Below, piece by piece: positions 17,617 through 25,522 of a DNA stretch of 64,000 nt (its first letter is position 1; each line of letters starts with the position of its first letter). Origin of the DNA: Sphingopyxis yananensis (GTDB lineage Bacteria; Pseudomonadota; Alphaproteobacteria; Sphingomonadales; Sphingomonadaceae); the NCBI RefSeq assembly GCF_020687785.1, contig NZ_JAJEWI010000010.1, positions 62,001 to 126,000 on the forward strand, in the 5' to 3' direction. A model generated the notes under the pieces. That model saw only the letters and a list, made by a program, of their open reading frames with translations, did no database searches and was not told the DNA's origin. The translations under genes were made by a program, and so were the position numbers.

Positions 17617-18801
17617 TTAAATCGAGATAATTTCGGCGGTTGGGATCGGATGGGAGTCGGCGTTGATCCAGCGCAGCAGCGCGGTGCCGCTCAGATGGCC
17701 TGCCGTGTCAATCCATGTCCCAAAGCCCAAATCTTTTGGCGATACGACCAGCGTGAGCGTGCCGTCGTCGTCGAGCTTTGCTTTTTTGGAATTGGTCCAC
17801 ACATTGGGGCGGGTGCGATAATCTAGGGATTCCATCCACCAGTTATCGGCTTGGAAATTCCACATCCGGCACTTTGGAATATTGGTCCGCAATACCCAAG
17901 CCTGATTGGCTTTTAATTCCCAGTAACCATGAAGATAGTGGATGTTCGGATCACCGCCGCCGCGCTGGAAAAATGCCTGATCCCAAGGCAATAATTGGTT
18001 CGGCTTGCTCATGAACAATTCGGTCCATTCGGCGAATGTCTTGGCGGTTCCGCGCACAAATGCGGCGGTTTGCGCCAGCGCTTTCACCAATTGTTCTTCG
18101 GTCAACGGTGCTGGTGCCACGGGTCCACCGATGGCCTCGATTTTGAGCTGCGCGGGTGTTTCGACCAATTTGTCCAAAAATGTTTGGCGTACCAGCAATA
18201 GCGTTGTGTCGTTCGCGAGTGGGAGCCAATTTTTTGCGCCATTGCGTTCGGCACTAACGATGAGTTCGAATGTTCCATCGTCATTATAGGCGATGTCTTT
18301 CCCATCAAGCTCGCCGGTCGATGCCATGGTCCCATCAATGGCATAGCGATTGGCTTTGGTGCCAAAGCTTAAATAGGGAACCGTCCCTTTGTGGCCATAT
18401 AGTCGGTACGTGCGATCCCCAGCGATATTGGTGTTCAGATAAATATTGTCGGGATTGTCTGCACCGATTTTTAGCACCTCATTGGCGAGCTGATAAAAAC
18501 GAGGGAAATCAGGATCAGACGATTCCATGGCCATTTCAAGTGCGCCGCGTGTGAGACGGCTTAAATAGCGAATGCCTTCGACTTGATCGAGCGCGGTTTG
18601 CGGTGCTTTTGGTCGGTTTAGAACCTGCGCGGTTTCTGCGATGTCACGGCAGAAATCTTCCCATATTTTTACCATGTTCGTGCCAGATGCGGACGGGGTT
18701 GCGGTGCGAGCCAATGCGGTTGTTGCCATGCCGCTTAGGCCCAAGCTGCCCATCGTCACGCCCGCAGCTTGTAAAATGTTTCGGCGCGCGATTTTTTGCA
18801 T
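17617..18801 (-). CDS. DUF1214 domain protein with Tat-like signal (paralogue 2)
   Basis: 394 residues, homologous to the protein at 5370-6551 along most of its length (compare EDFCRDIAETAQVL with DRFCDDLKSAGDIA, and NIYLNTNIAGDRTYRLYGHKG, quoted here in part, with its counterpart). The N-terminus has a twin-arginine-like signal (KIARRNILQAAGVTMG then ALA), so this copy is likely exported folded. ATG 18801 is chosen because AGGGG lies five bases upstream; an in-frame ATG at 18834 lacks a ribosome site. The conserved C-terminal DUF1214 block includes NFQADNWWMESLDYR and DDDGTLTLVVSPKD. First gene of a unit with a TonB-dependent receptor and a SnoaL-like protein. The biochemical function of the family is unknown. 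Confidence 0.85.
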   Translation of the reverse strand: MQKIARRNILQAAGVTMGSLGLSGMATTALARTATPSASGTNMVKIWEDFCRDIAETAQVLNRPKAPQTALDQVEGIRYLSRLTRGALEMAMESSDPDFPRFYQLANEVLKIGADNPDNIYLNTNIAGDRTYRLYGHKGTVPYLSFGTKANRYAIDGTMASTGELDGKDIAYNDDGTFELIVSAERNGAKNWLPLANDTTLLLVRQTFLDKLVETPAQLKIEAIGGPVAPAPLTEEQLVKALAQTAAFVRGTAKTFAEWTELFMSKPNQLLPWDQAFFQRGGGDPNIHYLHGYWELKANQAWVLRTNIPKCRMWNFQADNWWMESLDYRTRPNVWTNSKKAKLDDDGTLTLVVSPKDLGFGTWIDTAGHLSGTALLRWINADSHPIPTAEIISI

Positions 18802-18850
18802 AATTCCCCTCTTGTATGCGTAATTTAATTTCATTTTATGTGCGCAAATC

Positions 18851-18870
18851 TTAACCTTGAGTCAAGTTAA
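18851..18870. promoter_or_regulatory. Imperfect palindrome before DUF1214 operon
   Basis: TTAACCTTGAGTCAAGTTAA reads as TTAAC(C)TTGA facing TCAA-GTTAA around a central G, with one extra base in the left arm. It lies 50 bp upstream of the DUF1214 start in AT-rich promoter-like DNA, a suitable place for an operator. The binding protein is unknown. Confidence 0.35.
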
Positions 18871-19354
18871 TATTTTTTTGCGTAAGGAATTATCTTCTTA
18901 CCTACTCAATGGTTAGGCTCTTCACATTTTGGCTGAGGTAAAAAAAACGTGGATTTCGGCTGAGCGGCATGAGTAGATTTGGCCCCACCTCGGATGTTGA
19001 GGGTGTTGGTGGGCACCGCCATTGCGTGGTCCAACGGCTCTCAGCTTCGCTGAAGCGGGGGCCTGACACGCTGGGGCTGCATTGATCAGCGTCCCAGAGG
19101 GCTAGAAAAGCACTTATCCTACCGCCGTCAACCACAGTGGATCAGGCCCTAAATTTACTATGCCGTACAAGGACCTATCCGATGTTTTGCGATGATCTGC
19201 TATCATCAAAAGAAATATCGGGCAGGCCACAGCGTCTGAGGCTGGCGACGCTGAGTTATTGAAGCAGTTTCGTTCGTTAATCGGCAAATTTCGATTGCGC
19301 TATCAGGTTTAGCGCCCAACAATCAATCCACATCAGTGGACGGGGCCTATGCGT
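18871..19354. other. Gene-free stretch of about 480 bp
   Basis: No convincing gene. A plus-strand frame at 19160-19312 reads like degraded coding sequence (ATG, in-frame TGA at 19193, then a plausible amphipathic stretch containing ELLKQFRSLIGKFRLRYQV up to TAG at 19310-19312). A 77-codon minus-strand ORF at 18902-19135 is compositionally odd and matches nothing I know. No terminal inverted repeats or RNA gene were recognised. Confidence 0.4.
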
Positions 19355-20203
19355 CTAGGGCCCCGTCGGATATGCGGCAACCAGGGTTTCCAAACGCCAC
19401 CGGATATCGTCCTCCAACGGTTGTGGGCTGTTGTAATCGCGCTCCCCATTTCCTGCCTGCAGGACCATGATGTCGTGACAGTTTCCCATTAAGCCATTGA
19501 TGGTGCTCAAATAGCGTGACATCTGATAGCTATGATCGCTTGGTTCCAAGGATCTCAGCGTGTCGTAAAAGCTCACTTGCTTGCTGACGACTTTTCGCAT
19601 CGCGTGAAATTCTGGGCCGGTAAATTCGGGCTGATAAAGCATGTTTTTAAGCCATTTCATGTCGGCTTGTCTGTACGCACGAAAATCACCGGACGTGGTC
19701 AATGTTCGGGATTGCACAGCGTGGTTGACGCTGTTCCAGATCGGCTTTGTTAGCAACACGCGGAGCAGCCATGCATAGCCAAGCGTTGGTAGGCGGCGAT
19801 TGTTACGAAAACTATCTTGTAGATGGCCCATAATAGCCACCGTCGCGCCAAAGAGTTTCGGAACTTTATGATTGTGCGTGTATAGCATCAAGGCAAAGCG
19901 CAGATGCTTATATTTGGCACGGATATGTTTGTAATGGCGGCGCTGATTTGCATTTAAATCGGCCTTTTTTTGCAACGTCGTCACAAGGTTTAACAAATCT
20001 TGGCGTGCAAAGCCTTGCTGCCAAAATTGCAGGCATAGCGCAAAGCAACGCTGCATTTCTTGCGGTGCGCAATCAAGGTTGATCGTTTTCGGCAAATTCA
20101 CTTTGTCGTCGACAATATCGTCAATTTCTACCGCTTCGAACAAAGCACGACATGTTGCGGCCGAAAATTGCTGCCATTGCGAATGATCGAGATATTCACC
20201 CAT
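19355..20203 (-). CDS. Hypothetical protein, weak CHAD-like signature
   Basis: 282-residue, helical, His- and Arg-rich protein without signal peptide or membrane segment. The stretch FHAMRKVVSKQVSFYDTL, followed by YLSTINGLMGNCHDIMVLQ, resembles the second half of a CHAD domain (HxxRxxxxxxRY then LQxxLGxxxD), a fold known to bind polyphosphate. The stretch HYKHIRAKYKHLRFALMLY looks like another CHAD-type helix. The overall match is weak and the order is unusual, so the family is uncertain. The start overlaps the flippase gene end by eight bases, making it the last gene of the kinase-flippase operon. It could bind or sense a polyanionic product of that operon; this is inference. Confidence 0.45.
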   Translation of the reverse strand: MGEYLDHSQWQQFSAATCRALFEAVEIDDIVDDKVNLPKTINLDCAPQEMQRCFALCLQFWQQGFARQDLLNLVTTLQKKADLNANQRRHYKHIRAKYKHLRFALMLYTHNHKVPKLFGATVAIMGHLQDSFRNNRRLPTLGYAWLLRVLLTKPIWNSVNHAVQSRTLTTSGDFRAYRQADMKWLKNMLYQPEFTGPEFHAMRKVVSKQVSFYDTLRSLEPSDHSYQMSRYLSTINGLMGNCHDIMVLQAGNGERDYNSPQPLEDDIRWRLETLVAAYPTGP

Positions 20204-21530
20204 TGTTGAGGTCTTTGCTGTGCGAAAGTGTGTGTCGATGTCGATATGCAGAAAGGGTGGGGATGAATGTAAAAAATGCTTTCAGGCACATGCCGCAGAC
20301 ATAGGCTATCCCTGCACCGACAAGGCCAAAGGAATGAATGAGCATGACCAACAGCAGCGCATATAGCAGCGCCGCGAGTCCTTCGGCGACAAGGGCCGCC
20401 CGTTGCTTGCTTGCCATATAAAGCAGCGATTCAAGCGGAAAGGTCATCATTGAAATCAACAGCGACGCGGTCATGATTTGCAGAAGATCAAATGCCTCGA
20501 CATAGCTTTGGCCAAAGGCGAGTGCGATCAGCGGCTTTCCCCCGATCACGACCAGCAATAGCACAACCAAGCCAACGCCGCCCGCCAACAATCCGCTACG
20601 AACAGCCAACAGCCATGGTTGTTTGCTGGCCGGATGCAGCCGCATGATTTCGGGATAAAAGCTTTTGTCCATCAAATTGGCAGGCTTGCTGGCGGCTTCG
20701 AAAAACGTCGATGCGATTTTGAACAAGCCCGCGGCGGACGGGCCCAACAAGCCGCCGACGATCACATTGCTGGCTGGCCCCCAAGCCGACCAGATGGAAT
20801 GAGCAATGTTGGTGGTCCAAACAAAATCCCATGCGCCTTTAATGCGCCGTGCTGGCGCGAAAAGGGCAGGGCGCAAGGCGCGGTGAATATTTTGCCGTCG
20901 CAATTCCCGGGCTGCAAAGAACCAGAGAAGTAAATCGCCCACCAGTTCGGCCAAGTACCAACTGATGACAAAGCCCGCGAAGCCCAAATTTGCGAAATAG
21001 CTGACGCCACTACCCATCGCCCATAAGAGCGGCGTCACCAATTGCTGAACGGCAATATGGTCAAAGCGGTCCAAGGTCCGCAAAATTCCCGTGGGTGTTG
21101 CTGCGGTCATGATCGGAATGAGTGTGCAGTATAGCAGCGCTAGATGTAGATCTTTTGGCGCAATACCAACCCATGTGGATATAAATGGCAGCAGCGCCAT
21201 ACCCGCAATCAGGCCCACGGCTCCGCTTGCTAAGTCTAGCCCAAAGGAAAAACCGGTAACATCGCGAAAACGGTCCAGATCTTTTTGAATGAGGGCAGGC
21301 GCGCCGAAGCGAACGATAAATTGCCAAGTCTGAAATTTGACCAAGGCGCTGACGCCATAGGCATAGGCTTGCACCACGACCAACGTACCAAAAAGTGCTG
21401 GCGTCAGGCCGCGACCCGCGAAGGATAAAGCCACAAGCCCCAATATGGCAGACCCTAATTTGCTGGATGCCAGATAGGATGCATTGCGAAGGATGGCGCG
21501 AAAGGATCCATCCGAAAACCAGTTCGCCAT
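20196..21530 (-). CDS. Polysaccharide/lipid-linked oligosaccharide flippase (Wzx-like)
   Basis: 444-residue polytopic inner-membrane protein of the MATE/polysaccharide-transporter superfamily. It has about twelve to fourteen hydrophobic segments, including LGSAILGLVALSFAGRGL near the N-terminus and LVGAGIAYVCGMCLKAFFTF near the C-terminus. Such proteins move undecaprenyl-linked glycans across the inner membrane. The start overlaps the stop of the kinase-like gene upstream by one base (TAATG), and its end overlaps the next gene, so all are translationally coupled. No glycosyltransferase, polymerase or chain-length regulator is in the neighbourhood, which is unusual for a Wzx gene. The cargo is therefore unclear. 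Confidence 0.82.
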   Translation of the reverse strand: MANWFSDGSFRAILRNASYLASSKLGSAILGLVALSFAGRGLTPALFGTLVVVQAYAYGVSALVKFQTWQFIVRFGAPALIQKDLDRFRDVTGFSFGLDLASGAVGLIAGMALLPFISTWVGIAPKDLHLALLYCTLIPIMTAATPTGILRTLDRFDHIAVQQLVTPLLWAMGSGVSYFANLGFAGFVISWYLAELVGDLLLWFFAARELRRQNIHRALRPALFAPARRIKGAWDFVWTTNIAHSIWSAWGPASNVIVGGLLGPSAAGLFKIASTFFEAASKPANLMDKSFYPEIMRLHPASKQPWLLAVRSGLLAGGVGLVVLLLVVIGGKPLIALAFGQSYVEAFDLLQIMTASLLISMMTFPLESLLYMASKQRAALVAEGLAALLYALLLVMLIHSFGLVGAGIAYVCGMCLKAFFTFIPTLSAYRHRHTLSHSKDLNNG

Positions 21531-22267
21531 TATTTTATCCGGCTCGCTGCTGGCGACGGCTTGAACGAAATGGGCATATGATATCGCTGTTCCAGCAGCG
21601 CAGAAATTGCGCTTTTGGCGTTGGTCAATACGGTGTCGAGTGGATCGTCGGCGTTGATCTCGGCCAATGGGGCGTCGCCGAAACTGATACGCGACAAGTC
21701 GTCAATTTTGCGAGCGAGCGATGTGGGGATATGGTCGGGTTTGCGCGCAATGGCGATATCCAAGCTGACATTTAATCGCAGGATTAGGTCGGGTTGGTGC
21801 GCAACCATTGCCTTGAATTTCATTTGTTCTTTCTGCGCCAGCCACCCTTGTAGGCCAGCGGGCGGGGCTTTGCTTAGTCCAAGGCCATCCATGGAACCGG
21901 GCACCTCCATTTGCGGAAAGCGGTCGGCCAGAATGAGGTTACCGGCGCGCCGCAAGCGCATCATGCGCTTGAAACGGCGTTCGCGGCGTAGGGCGAACGC
22001 GTATATGCCGATCGCAGTCACTGGGCTGGGTCCGGCGCTGGTTTGTGCCGTTTTTGCCTTTTTCTGAATGGAGCGGTCGAGTTGCTCGCCGATCAATGGA
22101 AGCTTGGCCAAGGCGCGTCCCAAATTGCCGCTTTGCTTGCCCAGATGGCAGATCGCCGTGGGACAAGATCCCGACAACCATTGATGCAAAGCCTCTGTGA
22201 TGGTGGATTTCCCTGACCCGTCGCAGCCAACAATCGCGATTAGAGGTGGGAGGGTGGATGAATACAT
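21530..22267 (-). CDS. Thymidylate-kinase-like P-loop protein (copy 1)
   Basis: 245 residues, P-loop kinase related to dTMP kinases. Walker A GCDGSGKST lies at about 13-21. A DRY-type motif occurs as LILADRFPQMEVPG, and a lid-like basic stretch as ARKPDHIPTSLARK. Two paralogues follow upstream on the same strand (22339-23157 and 23251-24096) sharing LPLIG, D/E-R-F/Y-PQ and RKPDH-type motifs. The three together are not housekeeping tmk, which is single copy and lacks the PQxExPG continuation. Gene order with a flippase suggests phosphorylation of a nucleotide-, sugar- or lipid-type precursor. The actual substrate is unknown. Confidence 0.65.
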   Translation of the reverse strand: MYSSTLPPLIAIVGCDGSGKSTITEALHQWLSGSCPTAICHLGKQSGNLGRALAKLPLIGEQLDRSIQKKAKTAQTSAGPSPVTAIGIYAFALRRERRFKRMMRLRRAGNLILADRFPQMEVPGSMDGLGLSKAPPAGLQGWLAQKEQMKFKAMVAHQPDLILRLNVSLDIAIARKPDHIPTSLARKIDDLSRISFGDAPLAEINADDPLDTVLTNAKSAISALLEQRYHMPISFKPSPAASRIK

Positions 22268-22338
22268 GGTGCGCCTTGGAATAAAATATTTTGCTATGCG
22301 GCAATATTTGCCTGTTAAGAAATGATGTTGAATGTATT

Positions 22339-23157
22339 TTATAATCTTAAATTATTTTTATTATGATCTCTGAACTGTAGCGCTTGATCGATAATGAATG
22401 TCGCTTGTTTCAAAACTTCATCATATGGTAGGCGAGAGTCTATCTCTATTATATTGGCGTTATTATAGGTGATTGATGGCATTTTTTGGATTTTGTCTCG
22501 AAGTTCCGCCATGGGGTGGTCGGATTTTCGGGCGTAAGCCGTTTCTGCATCGATCAACAAGCGTATGATGAGCATGGGTTTATTCTGTGCCATGCGGGCG
22601 TAAATTTTTTGTTCGTGATGCGCCAATTCGCGCACCAACCAACGATCGCTACGGTCGGCGGCGAGGCCTGGTCCGTCATAGTGAAATCCTGCGATTTCAG
22701 CTTGAGGATATCGCTCGGCTATCATCAAGCTGCCGCTGCGGGCGCGCTGTTTGAGCTTGCGCATTTGTAACACACGCCACAACGAAAACAGATACATGAC
22801 CAAGGCCGTGAAAGCCCCTGGAAGTTTTTTTTCCATATCCTGAGCGCGGCGAACCTTCGCGGCGAGATAATGTTCCAGCATCACGCCGATGACCGGAAGC
22901 CTTTTAATTTTATCGCCAGTTCCGCCGGAAATCAGGCCCATATATTGTCGCTCGGTCGGACAGCGCTGATTGAATATGTGCACCAAATCATGTGCTAATC
23001 TGGTCTTGCCGGTTCCGTCGCATCCGACAACCGCTACAACCCCCTTGATCATTTTTTGGGCATCGACGGAAGCTGTGGTCCGTATGTTCTTTACCGCAGG
23101 GTCGAGCGCGGCAGGCAGGAACTCTCTTTCAACTGTTTCGGTGCTTTTCATCCACAT
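22339..23157 (-). CDS. Thymidylate-kinase-like P-loop protein (copy 2)
   Basis: 272 residues, paralogue of its two neighbours. Walker A GCDGTGKTRLA lies near residues 45-55, LPVIGVMLEHYLAAKVRRAQ follows, then MIAERYPQAEIAGFHYDG and the lid-like RKSDHPMAELRDK. The acidic residue of the DRY-type motif is Glu (AERYPQ) rather than the Asp of the other two copies, so activity or substrate may differ. The N-terminal 40 residues before the P-loop are extra relative to copy 1. ATG 23157 is preceded by GGAGA. The local sequence is more AT-rich at its 3' end (22320-22440) than in the surrounding genes. It lies 71 bp from copy 1. Confidence 0.65.
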   Translation of the reverse strand: MWMKSTETVEREFLPAALDPAVKNIRTTASVDAQKMIKGVVAVVGCDGTGKTRLAHDLVHIFNQRCPTERQYMGLISGGTGDKIKRLPVIGVMLEHYLAAKVRRAQDMEKKLPGAFTALVMYLFSLWRVLQMRKLKQRARSGSLMIAERYPQAEIAGFHYDGPGLAADRSDRWLVRELAHHEQKIYARMAQNKPMLIIRLLIDAETAYARKSDHPMAELRDKIQKMPSITYNNANIIEIDSRLPYDEVLKQATFIIDQALQFRDHNKNNLRL

Positions 23158-23250
23158 TTGGATTCTCCGCGCGCCGGATCCGGCGTTACATTTTGGCTAG
23201 TTGTGATGGACAGCGCAGCGCCCGTGCCTGCGCAGGAAGGTTGCGTCAGT

Positions 23251-24096
23251 TCAGCTTCCGTTCGGTGCGATGGCAGGAGGGGCGGCGGCCAAGGCTTTTC
23301 GTACCGCCGCCAACGCTTCGTTCAGGACGTCGGCGTAATTATGCCGCCCATCTAATTCTAAAATTGGTGCGCCATTGAAAGTGAGCGTTGGAATAACCCG
23401 TGTCTTTTCGCGCAGCATCGCCAGCTTGTGGTCCGGCTTGCGGCGATGGGCGCTTTCTGCATCGATATGCAGGCGGATGATTAAGGCAGGAACATAGCTG
23501 GCCATTTGTTCGTAAAGACGCTGTTCGCGGGCGATGAGCGCGCGAACAAATGCATTGCTTGGTGCGGCGCCGATCAGACCCCGCCCGTCGAAGTAAAATC
23601 CGGGGACTTCGGCCTGGGGGTAGCGGTCCGCGATAATGACCTGTCCGTTGGCATGGAGCCTGAGCATCCGTGCAAATTTATGACGCCGCCATCTGGATAA
23701 GATATAAATGGCGATGGCTGTTGTGGTGTCTGGCGTTGCTGATTTGTCTTTGTTGGCGTGCGCTTTTCGGCCTTTACGGACCAAAAAGCGACCTATCATG
23801 CCCCCGATTAGGGGGATCGTGACAATAGCCCTTAGAATATTGCCGGAATCTTGGCCAAGATACAGGGATTGAACGGATCGATCCGCTGACAAAGCCGTCG
23901 CAAGGTCCGCCGCCAGCGTGGACTTTCCTGAACCATCGCAGCCAATGATCGCGATGAGCGAGGGCAGGCGGACCGTTGAAGCGCGATGATCCGCCGTGGC
24001 AGCACGGGCCTCCACCGAAGCATAGGAGCGCTTGGGGTCTATTGCTACGCGATCATCAAAGCCAGTGAGCGTTTGGAAGGAAGAGTTTTCAGCCAT
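23251..24096 (-). CDS. Thymidylate-kinase-like P-loop protein (copy 3)
   Basis: About 281 residues, first gene of the cluster on the minus strand. Walker A GCDGSGKSTLAADLA lies near residues 50-65, IPLIGGMIGRFLVRKGRK follows, then VIIADRYPQAEVPGFYFDG and the lid-like RRKPDHKLAMLREK. A poorly conserved N-terminal extension of about 45 residues precedes the P-loop. The start is uncertain: ATG 24096 (MAENSS) or ATG 24105, neither with a strong ribosome site. It is most similar to copy 2 around the DRYPQ block (GFYFDGRGL against GFHYDGPGL). The three genes look like products of tandem duplication followed by divergence. Confidence 0.65.
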   Translation of the reverse strand: MAENSSFQTLTGFDDRVAIDPKRSYASVEARAATADHRASTVRLPSLIAIIGCDGSGKSTLAADLATALSADRSVQSLYLGQDSGNILRAIVTIPLIGGMIGRFLVRKGRKAHANKDKSATPDTTTAIAIYILSRWRRHKFARMLRLHANGQVIIADRYPQAEVPGFYFDGRGLIGAAPSNAFVRALIAREQRLYEQMASYVPALIIRLHIDAESAHRRKPDHKLAMLREKTRVIPTLTFNGAPILELDGRHNYADVLNEALAAVRKALAAAPPAIAPNGS

Positions 24097-24193
24097 AACC
24101 CGCATACGCGTGCGGGGCGGCGATTATTCCACGTCATGACATAATAATATATTCGCCCGATATTAGGTCAGACGTTTTGTGAACATTACAGGC

Positions 24194-24925
24194 CTACCAA
24201 GACTCGGCGAGTGCGTCGGCGACAGCATCGATATGCTCAGGGTTCCCATTGCCTGTTAAAGCATAAGAAAAATCCCCTCGCCGCCAATAAGCAACAGATT
24301 TATTTCCGCTACGCACGGCATCTGGGGACATTGGCGCAGAAGAGCGCGCACGAATAGCTAGAATGGACAGATCATCACCTTCGCTGGTTTCAACGGCGAT
24401 CAGAATGGATGGCGAGTCCGTTGCATCCAGCATTTCAATATTCTTGATGCGCCAATCGTCTGGAAGCCGTGGCACCGCGATGCGCGAGGCCATAAGCAGC
24501 GTATGGTCCTTATAGGAAAAAGGGTGAAGCGCCGCAAAGGCGGCCCGCTCTTTATGGGCGCGGTGTGTTTCGGCGGCCATTTCTATATAGGTGGGCGGGG
24601 AGGATTGGACATGCCATATCGGCACGACAATCGCCGTGATCGCCAACATGGCGGCGACCCCTATTCCCAATGCCGCGCGGCGCCACGGCATGGCTGGACG
24701 ATGCTTTACGAGCTTGGCAACCGAGGTCCCCAGAGATGGAGAATATTCCGCCCGAGATTTCGTCAAAATCTGGAGCGCGCTGCGGGAACGAAAATCGGCC
24801 ATGACCCGAGCGGCGGCGGTGGGGTTTCGGGCGAGATAATCTTCCACAGCCAAGCGCCGAGGCAGGTCCAACTCGCCATCAACATAGGCCAAAATTTCAA
24901 AATCTTCCAAATTGTCAGTCGACAT
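24194..24925 (-). CDS. Membrane-anchored anti-sigma factor
   Basis: 243 residues. The cytosolic N-terminus has the anti-sigma pattern EILAYVDGELDLPRRLAVEDYLARNP with no cysteines, so it is not a zinc-binding (ZAS) type. One transmembrane segment near residues 85-105 (LGIGVAAMLAITAIVVPIW) precedes a periplasmic domain of about 135 residues ending in DAVADALAESW. The start overlaps the end of the ECF sigma gene by eleven bases, the normal arrangement for a sigma factor and its inhibitor. The periplasmic part may sense an envelope stress or redox signal and contains no obvious known sensor motif. Confidence 0.82.
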   Translation of the reverse strand: MSTDNLEDFEILAYVDGELDLPRRLAVEDYLARNPTAAARVMADFRSRSALQILTKSRAEYSPSLGTSVAKLVKHRPAMPWRRAALGIGVAAMLAITAIVVPIWHVQSSPPTYIEMAAETHRAHKERAAFAALHPFSYKDHTLLMASRIAVPRLPDDWRIKNIEMLDATDSPSILIAVETSEGDDLSILAIRARSSAPMSPDAVRSGNKSVAYWRRGDFSYALTGNGNPEHIDAVADALAESW

Positions 24926-25463
24926 CTCGTCCTCCGATGATCTTGAACTCTCGGGATGGTTTGTCTGTCTCGCTTTGCATATCTCTTAATGTCGCTCGTG
25001 CACGACTAAGGCGTGACATGACGGTGCCGATGGGCACGTCCAAAATGGCGGCAGCTTCCTGATAGCTTTGTCCTTCGACGGCAATAAGATGAAGGACGGC
25101 GCGTTGATGATCGGGCAGGGCGGCAAAGGCCCGCGCAACGTCACGCAGGCATTCCGCATATTCTTGATCGGGCTCCAGATGGTCCATCATCATGTCGGCA
25201 AAGCGTGCATCGCGCTTGCTTTCGGCGATTTCTCGACGCTTGGAAGAAACGAAACTGTTGTGGACAATCGCCAGCAACCAGCCCCTTCGCGATCCATCCG
25301 GTCGAAAGGATGCCCGTTTTTCCAGTGCTTTGATAACCGCATCTTGCACAACATCATCCGCCGCCTGTTCATTGCGCGTCAGCGACCGCGCATAGCGCCA
25401 CATGGCAGAAAGTTCATGCAATATATCGGCAGGGCGAAGGTTCGACATAAAGGGAATACGCAT
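24915..25463 (-). CDS. ECF RNA polymerase sigma factor
   Basis: About 182 residues. Region 2 is visible as MWRYARSLTRNEQAADDVVQDAVIKAL and region 4 as LPDHQRAVLHLIAVEGQSY followed by the helix-turn-helix YQEAAAILDVPIGTVMSRLSRAR, each quoted only in part as a region. It is translationally coupled to the anti-sigma gene downstream. The start could be ATG 25463 or ATG 25448 (MSNLRPADIL); no clear ribosome site supports either. The upstream region is short (about 60 bp to the exporter gene end), so the promoter must lie in that gap or within the exporter gene. Targets are unknown. Confidence 0.9.
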   Translation of the reverse strand: MRIPFMSNLRPADILHELSAMWRYARSLTRNEQAADDVVQDAVIKALEKRASFRPDGSRRGWLLAIVHNSFVSSKRREIAESKRDARFADMMMDHLEPDQEYAECLRDVARAFAALPDHQRAVLHLIAVEGQSYQEAAAILDVPIGTVMSRLSRARATLRDMQSETDKPSREFKIIGGRDVD

Positions 25464-25522
25464 GTCGATAGAGGTTTATTCCATGTCAGAAGAATATATC
25501 AGATCGTGAAAATGAAGCGGCA

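Noticed and set aside
18851..18870. SoxR-box interpretation of the palindrome
   Set aside because: The half-sites are in the opposite order to the SoxR consensus (CCTCAAG/CTTGAGG arrangement not present).
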